Below are positions 18,572 through 26,430 of a stretch of 64,000 nucleotides of DNA, piece by piece; position 1 is the stretch's first letter; the number at the start of each line of letters is the position of its first letter. The stretch lies in the NCBI RefSeq assembly GCF_003479405.1, contig NZ_QUHB01000006.1, positions 62,001 to 126,000 of the forward strand, in the 5' to 3' direction. The translations under genes and the position numbers were made by a program. The notes under the pieces were generated by a model. The model had not been told where the DNA came from and searched no databases. It worked only from the letters and a program-made list of their open reading frames with translations. Source of the stretch: Eubacterium sp. AF16-48. Lineage in GTDB: Bacteria > Bacillota > Clostridia > Lachnospirales > Lachnospiraceae.

Positions 18572-18607
18572 GTAAAAAGAAAGACCTTAGATAAACTAAG
18601 ATCTTTC
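18572..18607 (-). terminator. Terminator downstream of the Big_14-like gene copy 1
   Basis: On minus, AAAGATCTTAG and CTAAGGTCTTT form a stem with a five-base loop followed by a T-rich tail at 18580-18572. Confidence 0.6.
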
Positions 18608-18610
18608 CAC

Positions 18611-19143
18611 CATTTAGTACAATTTAACAACCAACCATTTCACTATTTAATTTTAAATGATTTTGTTTTTACAAACTTAATTTTGTACTTTCCTCCAGAC
18701 AAATTCTTTCCAAAGAATTTTTTCCATTTTAATTTTACAGTAATGCTTTTACCACTCCTCGCCACTATCGTTTTACAGAACACTGCTTTCTCACTGAATT
18801 TCATTCTTTTCCATTTATTCCTTCCATGTTTCTTTAAAACAAACAATTCTGAAAAATAGAAATCTTTTTTCCCATTATTTTTAATCTTAATTTTAATTTG
18901 TTTTTTTGTAGCCTTTAATACTTTAACTGTTACTTTCCTGCTACTCGTTGTCATGTTTGTTTTGTCCGACCTAGCATAAACGTTATTTACGTTATATGCA
19001 TTAAATATTAGAACACTAAACATTATCAATATAACAATCAAAATTTTTTCATTTTATGTTTGCAATATAATTTTTTATACACTACATTCTCCTCTCTTCA
19101 AAAAATCAATTTTAACCATTTGCTGCGATTTCTTAGCTCTTTC
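18611..19143 (-). repeat. Direct repeat copy 1 (pairs with 25127-25660)
   Basis: About 530 bases, from CATTTAGTACAA to ATTTCTTAGCTCTT, recur in the same orientation at 25127-25660 with few differences. The repeat covers the whole Big_14-like gene plus its upstream region and flanks the Rhs locus. Ends were judged by eye. Confidence 0.8.
18643..19082 (-). pseudogene. Big_14-like secreted protein, copy 1, frameshifted in the signal peptide
   Basis: This is a second copy of the gene at 25159-25599, about 93% identical in protein. A GTG start at 19082 behind GAGGAGA reads 14 residues and stops at TGA, because one base is missing near 19041-19046 relative to the other copy. After the shift, 132 residues read openly from a TTG at 19041, with the hydrophobic core of the signal peptide but without its lysines. 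The mature part resembles the Big_14 Ig-like family of Lachnospiraceae (ITVKLKWKKFFGKNLSGGKY region). It may be dead, or restart poorly at the TTG. Confidence 0.6.
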
Positions 19144-19165
19144 GAAAAACTTCCACTGCATATTA

Positions 19166-19399
19166 CTAAAAAACAATTGAAACTAAACCAAAGATAATCC
19201 CGATTATACATATAAAAATCAATTGATCCCATTCCAAAATATCAATGATAATGTCCGAAAGCATACTGATAAAAGAACAATTTGTTTCTTTTCTGTTCTC
19301 TTTTGCTTCCTTTATCGAATTTGAAATTAATATTACTAACAATGAGGTACAGATTATAACAACAATACCCCATATTATCTTATATCTTATTTGCTGCAC
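19166..19399 (-). CDS. Small two-helix membrane protein, candidate immunity partner of the YD-repeat protein
   Basis: A GTG at 19399 gives 77 residues starting MQQIRYKIIW, with two membrane helices (about 8-26 and 56-76) and a short charged loop between them. A perfect AAGGAGG at 19416-19410, lying inside the last codons of the YD-repeat gene, is ten bases upstream; a longer reading from a TTG at 19453 has no binding site. The gene overlaps the YD-repeat gene by 20 bases, so translation is probably coupled. Position and coupling match an immunity gene behind a polymorphic toxin; I do not recognise the family, so that role is inference. Confidence 0.55.
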   Translation of the reverse strand: MQQIRYKIIWGIVVIICTSLLVILISNSIKEAKENRKETNCSFISMLSDIIIDILEWDQLIFICIIGIIFGLVSIVF

Positions 19400-22300
19400 A
19401 AGAAACAAACCTCCTTGCTGCTGTGAACCAACTTTCACCTTTATTTTTTCCAAATGATTTTACAACCATATTAACAACAAAACTTCTCATTTTATAAAAG
19501 CACTTGAGTAACTTTATCTCTATACTACTAGCTCCTGCTTTTTGCACCATTCCAACATATTTTTTTATTTTAAGTATATTCCCTCCTGTCATTCCCCATG
19601 TCCAAGCAGATAATGCTGCATTTGTTGCACAAATAGCTATACAGGAAACCAAACTATACTTTCTTATTCCCAAACAACATTCTACCTTATAAATAACATA
19701 TGCAATTAAAGCCCCCATTGCAGCTCCTACTAACCAAGAAGCAATTTTCCCATCTTTATCTATGTATGCAATAGGATTATTATTACAATATTCGTAAATA
19801 TTATGCCTAAATATTGTTCCAACAGTTACATATACCATATCAACATCATCTGCATTAATAAATCTACCAACCTCTGCATCGTAATACCGACTCTGCAAAT
19901 AATAAAATCCACTCTCTTCATCCCTGTAATAACTTCTATACGTTATATGATTCAATCCATATGCAGTCTCGTTCCCTTCATAGCATACTGTATTGGTTAT
20001 ATTTCCCCATGCATCATATGCATATGTTGCTATTTCTGCTCCTCTTGCATCCAAAAGCCCGATGACATCTCCCTGGAGATTTTTCTCATAATACACCCTT
20101 GTCTTCTTCAGGCTATTGTCCATTTCATTTATCTGGCTGTACTCAAAACCTAGAACTCTATCATTGCTGTCATAAAAGTACCATATATCATATGCCTTTC
20201 CCGTCACTTCATATGTCACAGTTTCCCTGATAAGTTTTGTCTCATCCCATTCATAGGTTGTTACTGTATTATCGGTCTTCTTGTATGTTCTTAATCCATT
20301 TTCATTATACTCATAAATTATTGTTCTGTCATCTACTGCTTCATCCGTATCATTTCCAAAGGTAATACCCGACAGCTGTCTCCCCCTGCTCCATGTAAAT
20401 GTCATCCCGTTAAGATAGCTAATAGGATTTCCTGACTGATCATAGATAATTCTCTGTCCATCATAGGATGTTATCTGATCTGGCCACTGTTCATTTGTAT
20501 ATTCAGACTTCAACGTTTTTTTGCTCGACTTCATGATGTTTCCTTCATTGTCAAGTTCATAAATACTTTTTCCCTGAATATTTCCAGTTTCGTTATAATC
20601 ATACTCATAATATTTTCCATCTGAATAATCTTTTTCCTTTGTCAGTCTTCCATGTGGATCATATGAATATTCATATATAATCTCGCCATTTACAAGTACC
20701 TTTGTAATATTTCCTGCTGTATCATAAGTATAATCAAAATCCTTATCTTCCGCATAAATATCAATTCCATAATTGGTCGATGTACTACTATTTACCGTCT
20801 GCGTTGTTCTTAAAATATATTTTTCATATGCCTTTGAATATAAATTTTCCTTTACAACATCTCCATCATTTTCCTTACTATATTCGTAAAAATCATTGTT
20901 GTACAGTTTTGTCATAGCCAATATATTTTTATCGCTTTTCGTTGTCGTTGTTGTAGATGTGCTATATGTCGCCTCTTCATTCTTTACATTCTTAAACCCA
21001 TAGGATGTGGATGTCGTTGTTGTAAATGTACCTGCTTTCTCATCCTCGCTTTCCTCTGTCGTTACAGATTTACTAAAACCATCACTTCGAGACACAGACA
21101 TCGCATCATCCGTATATGTATAACTGTATGTCACCGGGTTTTCTCTGGCCTTTGTATAATCAGAAAATTTTATGATACTTCCATCACTGTTATACTCTGT
21201 AACATAACCTAAACTTTCACTTTCCTGTCCTTCACTGTCTGTACTGCAGTAATATGTCTCCATGGCAGATGCTCTTGAGGTTGTGTCATCATCTGCCACC
21301 TTATATGCTGTTGTAACAGTCCTGATTTTCTGTCCGTTTCCATAAGTCGTAACATTCTGACTGCTGTTTATAACATCACCCACATTCAGATTCGAAGTAT
21401 CATCATCTTCTCCTGCATTATTCACTAATTCTGTGTCGGCATAGTTTATTAGTTCCTGACTTCCCACTTTCAGGGAGGTCATGTCTTCCCCATCATAGGA
21501 CATCGTATATTTTGTCCACTGGTCGCAGATAAAGGTTACATTATTATTTTCATCATAGGTATATGTGATGCATATTGTCTGCGTATGCTTCGGGTCATAC
21601 TCCTCATCATACTGTTCTATGAGTGCTGTGTTATTTCCTTCTGCATCATAGAAATATTTCATGGTCTTATTTAACGATATATCACCATAATCCACCGATA
21701 TCTGTTTCACGTCACCACGGTATACATTTGTAATGTATGTATATGATGCACCGTCTTCCGTCTCAGTGTACTGTCTGTCATATTTACCGATATGGACTTC
21801 TGCCGCTGCAGCAACAGTCTGCCTTGTATGTCCATTTGTTTTTCTTGGTGTAGAATCACTTCTGTCCGATGTATTATCAAAATCCGAATCCTTAAGCCAT
21901 GGGTCTGTTCCCTGAACATATTCTTCCAAATCAGTCAGTCCGTCACCATCGCTGTCTTTTCCTTCTTCATTTTTTACTGCCGGGTCTGTTCCAAGGGTGA
22001 ACACTTCATATCCATCCGGTAAACCATCACCATCCGTATCTGTGTCATATATATTTTCACCATTAGAATCTACTCTCTTGACTTTATTCCAATATGTCTT
22101 AAAATCCCATATCTCATATCCATCCTCAAGTCCGTCACCATCCGTATCCCTTGTCACCTGTTCATACGTCGGATCATTGTCTCCATCCTCATTCTTTTCT
22201 TTTTCAACATCCATATCAAAAGATATTATATTACTTAATATATCATCTTCTCCCGTAACTGTGGAACTATCTTTTGTTTTCATTATTGCCAGAACTCTGA

Positions 22301-24023
22301 AATCCGTGTTTTTAATGTCTGATTTCCATTCATATTTATACTCTGTTCCATATGTTATCCCTATTGACTCAAAACTTTTCTGATTTTCTCTTACATAAAC
22401 CTGATACACATCTGCATTTTCACGTTCTTCCCACTGTAGACTAATACCACTTTTGTTATCATCTTCATAAGTAGCTCCACTTACGTTAAAACATCCATCA
22501 TACCTGGCATTTATATTTTCAGTGTCACTATAACCAACGTAAAATATTGGTCTTTTTTCCTCAGCCGTACCATAAAATGTTACATAATTTCCCTTTTCAT
22601 TATTTTCAGCATCAAGTGCAATACCGTATGAGTTAATATTTCCTGCCACTATTTCCCTAACGATATCTGTCATATACAGTGCTATTCTGTCACCATATTC
22701 ATTGTTTTCGCACACATACTTTCCGTATTCCTTAGTGCCTACACTAGCTTTTGGTTTACCATACATACTTAGAAAGTCACATGCACTTTCTGCGTTTCTA
22801 ATGCTGATTTCCGGCTCACCCTTGATTTCACATATTACCGGTTCAAATACGGCATAATTTATTTTTTTCCCTTTCAGATTTGAAACAATATCTGAACACC
22901 TGATGTATGCTGTCCGGCTGTATCCGTCTGAATCCATTCCCGTATAAAAACGATACGTTCCTGGAATTGCATGTGATTCCTTAGGATTTTCATTATAGGA
23001 ATTAATATTTGAACTGTTTTTTGATTCCCAATACACTGTAGGATCCACTGTTATCGGATATCTGCTTTCATCATTTAAGTACTCATTTTCCACCGTAAGT
23101 CTTATTATATATCCGCTTTCATCTTCCTTTTCCAGTTCCATGCTCACATCATCATACGACCTGTTTCCGTCTGCATCATTTACATACGGTGCAGATATTG
23201 ATGCCACTACATTTCCGTCTTTTTTGTCAATCAGAACAATGTAATTGTCATCATATTTTATCGGTTCCAGCCCTTTAAAATCATACCTATACTCAAATGT
23301 GTTATTTTCAGGCTTTCTGTCTAAAACTATTTCCTCCTTAACCCCATTATTAAGGGAGGTGTACACATATTTTATGTTTTGTATTTCATCAGAGTACTCT
23401 GCCTTATCACATTCCTTTGAGGAATTATTTATCTCACTATCATTTGTTAATTTTTTTGTTTGTCCTGCATCATCTGATTTTGTCTTTTCAGTGTATGTCT
23501 TTTCATCACTGTTTTCCGATACAGGCGTAAAATTTATGGAATAATTTTCACTGTTCATTATTATGGGATGTTTTTCATCCAACTGTCTTGAAAAGTATTG
23601 TCTGCTGTCTCCCTGTGTATTTACATATTGATAATCCCCTGCATCAATGTCATCCTCGTTCCTGCATAACACATTTAACTGTTTTTCATCCGTTCCTGAA
23701 AGTTCATTAAGACTGTTATCATATTCCTTCCATCTGCCTTTTTCCTTATATCTGATGTTTTCACCAAAAACCTCCAGTTTTTTTGAGCCATCACTCATGA
23801 GATATGTGTTTGTATTTTCCGTTCTTTCTCCTGTGAGTTCCCTGACTTCAGTAATTTTTTCCTTCGCCTTTTTTGCATTACTTTCTGCCTCTTCATTCCG
23901 CTGTGCTGCATATATTGAATATGCCATTGTATCCAGGTTAAGACCTGTCACCACTAATGTCACAACCAATATGAGTGATACTACTCTTTTTAACTGTCTC
24001 CTGCTCTTTTTGTTTCTTCTCAT
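19380..24023 (-). CDS. Secreted YD-repeat (RHS/WapA-like) protein with variable C-terminal tail
   Basis: The 1547-residue protein starts with a signal peptide (about 1-38), then a beta-rich region with a DNRLRE-like segment (about 330-500) and an FN3-like piece. Four calcium-binding TSP3-type motifs follow (about 620-705: DTDGDGLEDG, DTDGDGLPDG, DSDGDGLTDL). YD/RHS repeats run from about 775, ending in the RHS core (about 1368-1426: ESGFYYLQSRYYDAEVGRFI, EYCNNNPIAYIDKDG). The last 121 residues are hydrophobic at first and then basic; I do not recognise a toxin fold. Gram-positive WapA proteins share this plan and deliver a C-terminal toxin. GGAGGAT precedes the ATG. The tail may be short or remodelled. 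Confidence 0.85.
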   Translation of the reverse strand: MRRNKKSRRQLKRVVSLILVVTLVVTGLNLDTMAYSIYAAQRNEEAESNAKKAKEKITEVRELTGERTENTNTYLMSDGSKKLEVFGENIRYKEKGRWKEYDNSLNELSGTDEKQLNVLCRNEDDIDAGDYQYVNTQGDSRQYFSRQLDEKHPIIMNSENYSINFTPVSENSDEKTYTEKTKSDDAGQTKKLTNDSEINNSSKECDKAEYSDEIQNIKYVYTSLNNGVKEEIVLDRKPENNTFEYRYDFKGLEPIKYDDNYIVLIDKKDGNVVASISAPYVNDADGNRSYDDVSMELEKEDESGYIIRLTVENEYLNDESRYPITVDPTVYWESKNSSNINSYNENPKESHAIPGTYRFYTGMDSDGYSRTAYIRCSDIVSNLKGKKINYAVFEPVICEIKGEPEISIRNAESACDFLSMYGKPKASVGTKEYGKYVCENNEYGDRIALYMTDIVREIVAGNINSYGIALDAENNEKGNYVTFYGTAEEKRPIFYVGYSDTENINARYDGCFNVSGATYEDDNKSGISLQWEERENADVYQVYVRENQKSFESIGITYGTEYKYEWKSDIKNTDFRVLAIMKTKDSSTVTGEDDILSNIISFDMDVEKEKNEDGDNDPTYEQVTRDTDGDGLEDGYEIWDFKTYWNKVKRVDSNGENIYDTDTDGDGLPDGYEVFTLGTDPAVKNEEGKDSDGDGLTDLEEYVQGTDPWLKDSDFDNTSDRSDSTPRKTNGHTRQTVAAAAEVHIGKYDRQYTETEDGASYTYITNVYRGDVKQISVDYGDISLNKTMKYFYDAEGNNTALIEQYDEEYDPKHTQTICITYTYDENNNVTFICDQWTKYTMSYDGEDMTSLKVGSQELINYADTELVNNAGEDDDTSNLNVGDVINSSQNVTTYGNGQKIRTVTTAYKVADDDTTSRASAMETYYCSTDSEGQESESLGYVTEYNSDGSIIKFSDYTKARENPVTYSYTYTDDAMSVSRSDGFSKSVTTEESEDEKAGTFTTTTSTSYGFKNVKNEEATYSTSTTTTTKSDKNILAMTKLYNNDFYEYSKENDGDVVKENLYSKAYEKYILRTTQTVNSSTSTNYGIDIYAEDKDFDYTYDTAGNITKVLVNGEIIYEYSYDPHGRLTKEKDYSDGKYYEYDYNETGNIQGKSIYELDNEGNIMKSSKKTLKSEYTNEQWPDQITSYDGQRIIYDQSGNPISYLNGMTFTWSRGRQLSGITFGNDTDEAVDDRTIIYEYNENGLRTYKKTDNTVTTYEWDETKLIRETVTYEVTGKAYDIWYFYDSNDRVLGFEYSQINEMDNSLKKTRVYYEKNLQGDVIGLLDARGAEIATYAYDAWGNITNTVCYEGNETAYGLNHITYRSYYRDEESGFYYLQSRYYDAEVGRFINADDVDMVYVTVGTIFRHNIYEYCNNNPIAYIDKDGKIASWLVGAAMGALIAYVIYKVECCLGIRKYSLVSCIAICATNAALSAWTWGMTGGNILKIKKYVGMVQKAGASSIEIKLLKCFYKMRSFVVNMVVKSFGKNKGESWFTAARRFVSCAANKI

Positions 24024-24222
24024 AACTTATCCTCCATTTCCTTTGTTTACTACTTCAATTTTTCCTTATAATTGAAGTTTCTTTGACGTTACTGTTTTTC
24101 CTTTCCACTTTCACCTTATTAAATATATTCTATTTATCTACATTTTATTGTTGGGATTTTAATGTTTCAATAGGTTATGCGCAAACGTATCTGTTTTTTG
24201 CGCAAGTGTTGTTTTTATGACT

Positions 24223-24879
24223 CTAAATTGTTTTTTCATATTTAGCCACATATTTTATAGCTATGTCCCTAATCCATTTTCTAGGATGATCTATATATTT
24301 TTGCATTATTTCATACACTTCACTTTTCCTATAGTTACTTAGTGCCCATATTACGTGTCCTTCTATTTCCTCATCTTCTAATAAACTAATTAGGAGGGGA
24401 ATCTCTGCTTCTTTTTTACTTTCTCCAATAAGAGCCACCACCATTTGTCTGGCTGATGCATACTTTGTTTCTTTTGCAATTTTTTCATACTCATCCATAT
24501 AATCATAATTTTTCACTCTATAAAGTAAATCACCATACTGCAATAAATTTTCTTCTCCATTAGATTTTTTAAAAGCATCAATTATTAATTGGATTAATTT
24601 ATCCTGATCATATCCCACTTCAAACAAATCATCTAATAATGTCTCCTTTTCATTTTGCAACTATGCCTTTTGATATAAACTAACAATTTCGTTTATTAAA
24701 CTTTTATTATTCTTTGCCTTTATCTTTTTCTTATATGTTACGCCATCATATCCCCTCACTACTCCGTATTTCATAAGCAACTAATCATATTCTTTCAATA
24801 TGCTTCGTTCATCTTTGTATATTTCCTGCCTTCTTTTTTCTAAAAAATCAATTAGTTGATTACTTTTCATACCTGACAT
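24223..24879 (-). pseudogene. HEAT-repeat-like gene interrupted by two in-frame TAG codons
   Basis: An ATG at 24879 behind a strong AGGAG reads 32 residues to TAG (24783-24781), continues in the same frame for 39 codons to a second TAG (24663-24661), and then for 145 residues to a TAA at 24223. The frame never shifts. The last part has helical repeats (EAEIPLLISLLEDEEIEGHV, YIDHPRKWIRDIAIKYV) like HEAT-type proteins, some of which act as immunity proteins. Both stops sit in the same context TAGTTGC and could each come from CAG by one C-to-T change. TAG is the normal terminator of holA, argB and the topoisomerase A gene, so this is most likely a recent pseudogene; read-through cannot be excluded. 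Confidence 0.6.
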
Positions 24880-25021
24880 CCACTCCTTTTATGACTTTGC
24901 CTGTATGTATCTTATAGCCTCAGCGCATTTTCCAGATTTCATCATTTTCTCTGATTAAATTATACACTTAAACTCCACCAACCTAAATATACAATCCCCT
25001 TTTTCAATTCATATATGGATA

Positions 25022-25102
25022 TCAGCTAAAGTCAAATGATACAAATTCCAGTTTAACGTATTTTTTTCCCTTCTCTGTCACGATAGAAGTGATTTTTCTC
25101 AT
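25022..25102 (-). other. Short open frame, possible gene remnant
   Basis: An ATG at 25102 reads 26 residues (MRKITSIVTEKGKKYVKLEF and six more) to TGA. There is no ribosome binding site, and the codon just before the ATG is TAG. The composition looks protein-like, with alternating charged and beta-type residues, as at the C-terminus of a small domain. It lies beside the edge of repeat copy 2 and may be what remains of a gene cut by that duplication. The rest of 24880-25158 shows nothing I can name. Confidence 0.2.
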
Positions 25103-25126
25103 CTACATATGAAAATAAATTTCCAA

Positions 25127-25660
25127 CATTTAGTACAACTTAATAACTAACCATTTCACTATTTAATTTTAAATGATTTTGTTTTTACAAACTTAATTTT
25201 GTACTTTCCTCTAGACAAATTCTTTTCAAAGAATTTTTTCCATTTTAATTTTATAGTAACGCTTTTGCCACTCCTCGCCACTATCGTTTTACAGAACACT
25301 GCTTTCTCACTGAATTTCACTTTTTTCCATTTATTCTTTCCATGTTTCTTTAAAACAAACAATTCTGAAAAATAGAAATCTTTTTTCCCATTATTTTTAA
25401 TCTTAATTTTAATTTGTTTTTTTGTAGCCTTTAATACTTTAACTGTTACTTTCCTGCTACTCGTTGTCATGTTTGTTTTATCCGACCCAGCATAAACGTT
25501 ATTTACGTTATATGCATTAAATATTAGACCACTAAACATTATCAATATAACAATCAAATATTTTTTCATTTTATGTTTGCAATATAATTTTTTATACATT
25601 ACGTTCCCCTTTCTTCAAAAAATCAATTGTAACCATTTGATTCGATTTCTTAGCTCTTCT
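25127..25660 (-). repeat. Direct repeat copy 2 (pairs with 18611-19143)
   Basis: Same orientation and nearly the same sequence as copy 1, about 6.5 kb away. It contains the intact Big_14-like gene. Confidence 0.8.
25159..25599 (-). CDS. Big_14-like secreted Ig-fold protein, copy 2 (intact)
   Basis: The 146-residue protein has a lysine-rich start and hydrophobic core (KKYLIVILIMFSGLIFNAYN), cleaved probably near residue 36, then one beta-sandwich domain of about 95 residues. The order of conserved pieces, VTVKVLKATKKQIKIKIKNN, FYFSELFVLKKHGKNKWKKV and a final GKYKIKFVKTKSFKI, resembles the Big_14 bacterial Ig-like family common in Lachnospiraceae. The ATG at 25599 follows AAGGGGA. The protein is very lysine-rich. 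No partner or ligand can be named; it may be a surface protein linked to the Rhs locus by duplication. Confidence 0.6.
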   Translation of the reverse strand: MYKKLYCKHKMKKYLIVILIMFSGLIFNAYNVNNVYAGSDKTNMTTSSRKVTVKVLKATKKQIKIKIKNNGKKDFYFSELFVLKKHGKNKWKKVKFSEKAVFCKTIVARSGKSVTIKLKWKKFFEKNLSRGKYKIKFVKTKSFKIK

Positions 25661-25781
25661 TTTACTATTTCAAATTCATTTTTTAATATAATTTTCTCCA
25701 ATTAATTATTCCCCTCAATACCATATATTACCGCTCTCATCTGATAAGCCTATTATACCATCCCCCCGAAGTTTTTTCCCA

Positions 25782-26399
25782 CTAAAATAATTCTTTCCTG
25801 TATTTTATTGAATCTTTTTCTGTAATTTTCCGTATTACCCTGCATGGATTACCTGCTGCAAACACTCCTTCCGGAATATCTCTGGTAACCACACTTCCTG
25901 CTCCAATAATGGCACCTTTTCCTATGGTAACGCCACCACACACTGTTACATTTGATGCAAGCCAGCAACCGTCTTCAATATTAATTGGTGCCGCATATTC
26001 TTCATCATATGGTGTGCCATCTTCCATAAACTTAACTTTACGCTCTTCTATTAACATTGGATGAATTGGTGTTGCCAATGTACAGTTAGGCCCCATAAGC
26101 ACATCATTACCTATAATAACGGGACAACAATCCAAAACAACCAGATTAAAATTAACAAAGCAGTTTGTGCCAAAGACGGTATTTACTCCATAATCAAATT
26201 GTATCGGTCCCTGTATAAATGTACCCTTTCCCATATTAGGCAATAATTCTTTTAGAATTTTATCTCTTTTTTCCTCTTCATCCTCATATGTATCGTTATA
26301 ATCCTTTGACAATCTGTGTGCATTTGAACGTTTCATTGCAAGAACCTTGTCTGATGAATCATATATCATACCTTTAAGCATCTTTTCTTCTTCTGTCAT
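25782..26399 (-). CDS. Sugar O-acetyltransferase (maltose/galactoside type)
   Basis: The 205-residue protein has the N-terminal Maa helical domain (MTEEEKMLKGMIYDSSDK) followed by a left-handed beta-helix of hexapeptide repeats, including VIGNDVLMGPNCTLATPIHP with the conserved catalytic His, and GVTIGKGAIIGAGSVVTRDI. These trimeric enzymes move acetyl from acetyl-CoA to a sugar hydroxyl. It lies 31 bases after the alpha-glucosidase gene, suggesting a link with maltose or glucoside metabolism. The true acceptor is unknown. Confidence 0.9.
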   Translation of the reverse strand: MTEEEKMLKGMIYDSSDKVLAMKRSNAHRLSKDYNDTYEDEEEKRDKILKELLPNMGKGTFIQGPIQFDYGVNTVFGTNCFVNFNLVVLDCCPVIIGNDVLMGPNCTLATPIHPMLIEERKVKFMEDGTPYDEEYAAPINIEDGCWLASNVTVCGGVTIGKGAIIGAGSVVTRDIPEGVFAAGNPCRVIRKITEKDSIKYRKELF

Positions 26400-26430
26400 T
26401 TTTGCACTCTCCTACGATTTTATTGAATAT

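Larger units (their letters stand above)
18268..18642. other. Gene-free stretch downstream of argG
   Basis: This 375-base stretch holds two terminators (18317-18362 on plus, 18572-18607 on minus) with about 210 bases of AT-rich sequence between them in which I see no gene, promoter or RNA. It marks the junction between the core arginine region and the Rhs accessory locus. Confidence 0.6.

Noticed and set aside
19166..19453. Full-length reading of the small membrane protein from a TTG at 19453 (95 residues)
   Set aside because: There is no ribosome binding site there and the first 18 codons overlap the YD-repeat gene out of frame. The GTG at 19399 has a perfect AAGGAGG.
24223..24660. A separate 145-residue HEAT-like gene starting at TTG 24660
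   Set aside because: The TTG directly follows an in-frame TAG, has no binding site, and an upstream ATG with a strong site lies in the same frame. One interrupted gene explains the data better.
24661..24783. Reassignment of TAG to an amino acid in this genome
   Set aside because: holA, the OmpR-family regulator at 6571, argB and parC all end with TAG at their expected lengths.
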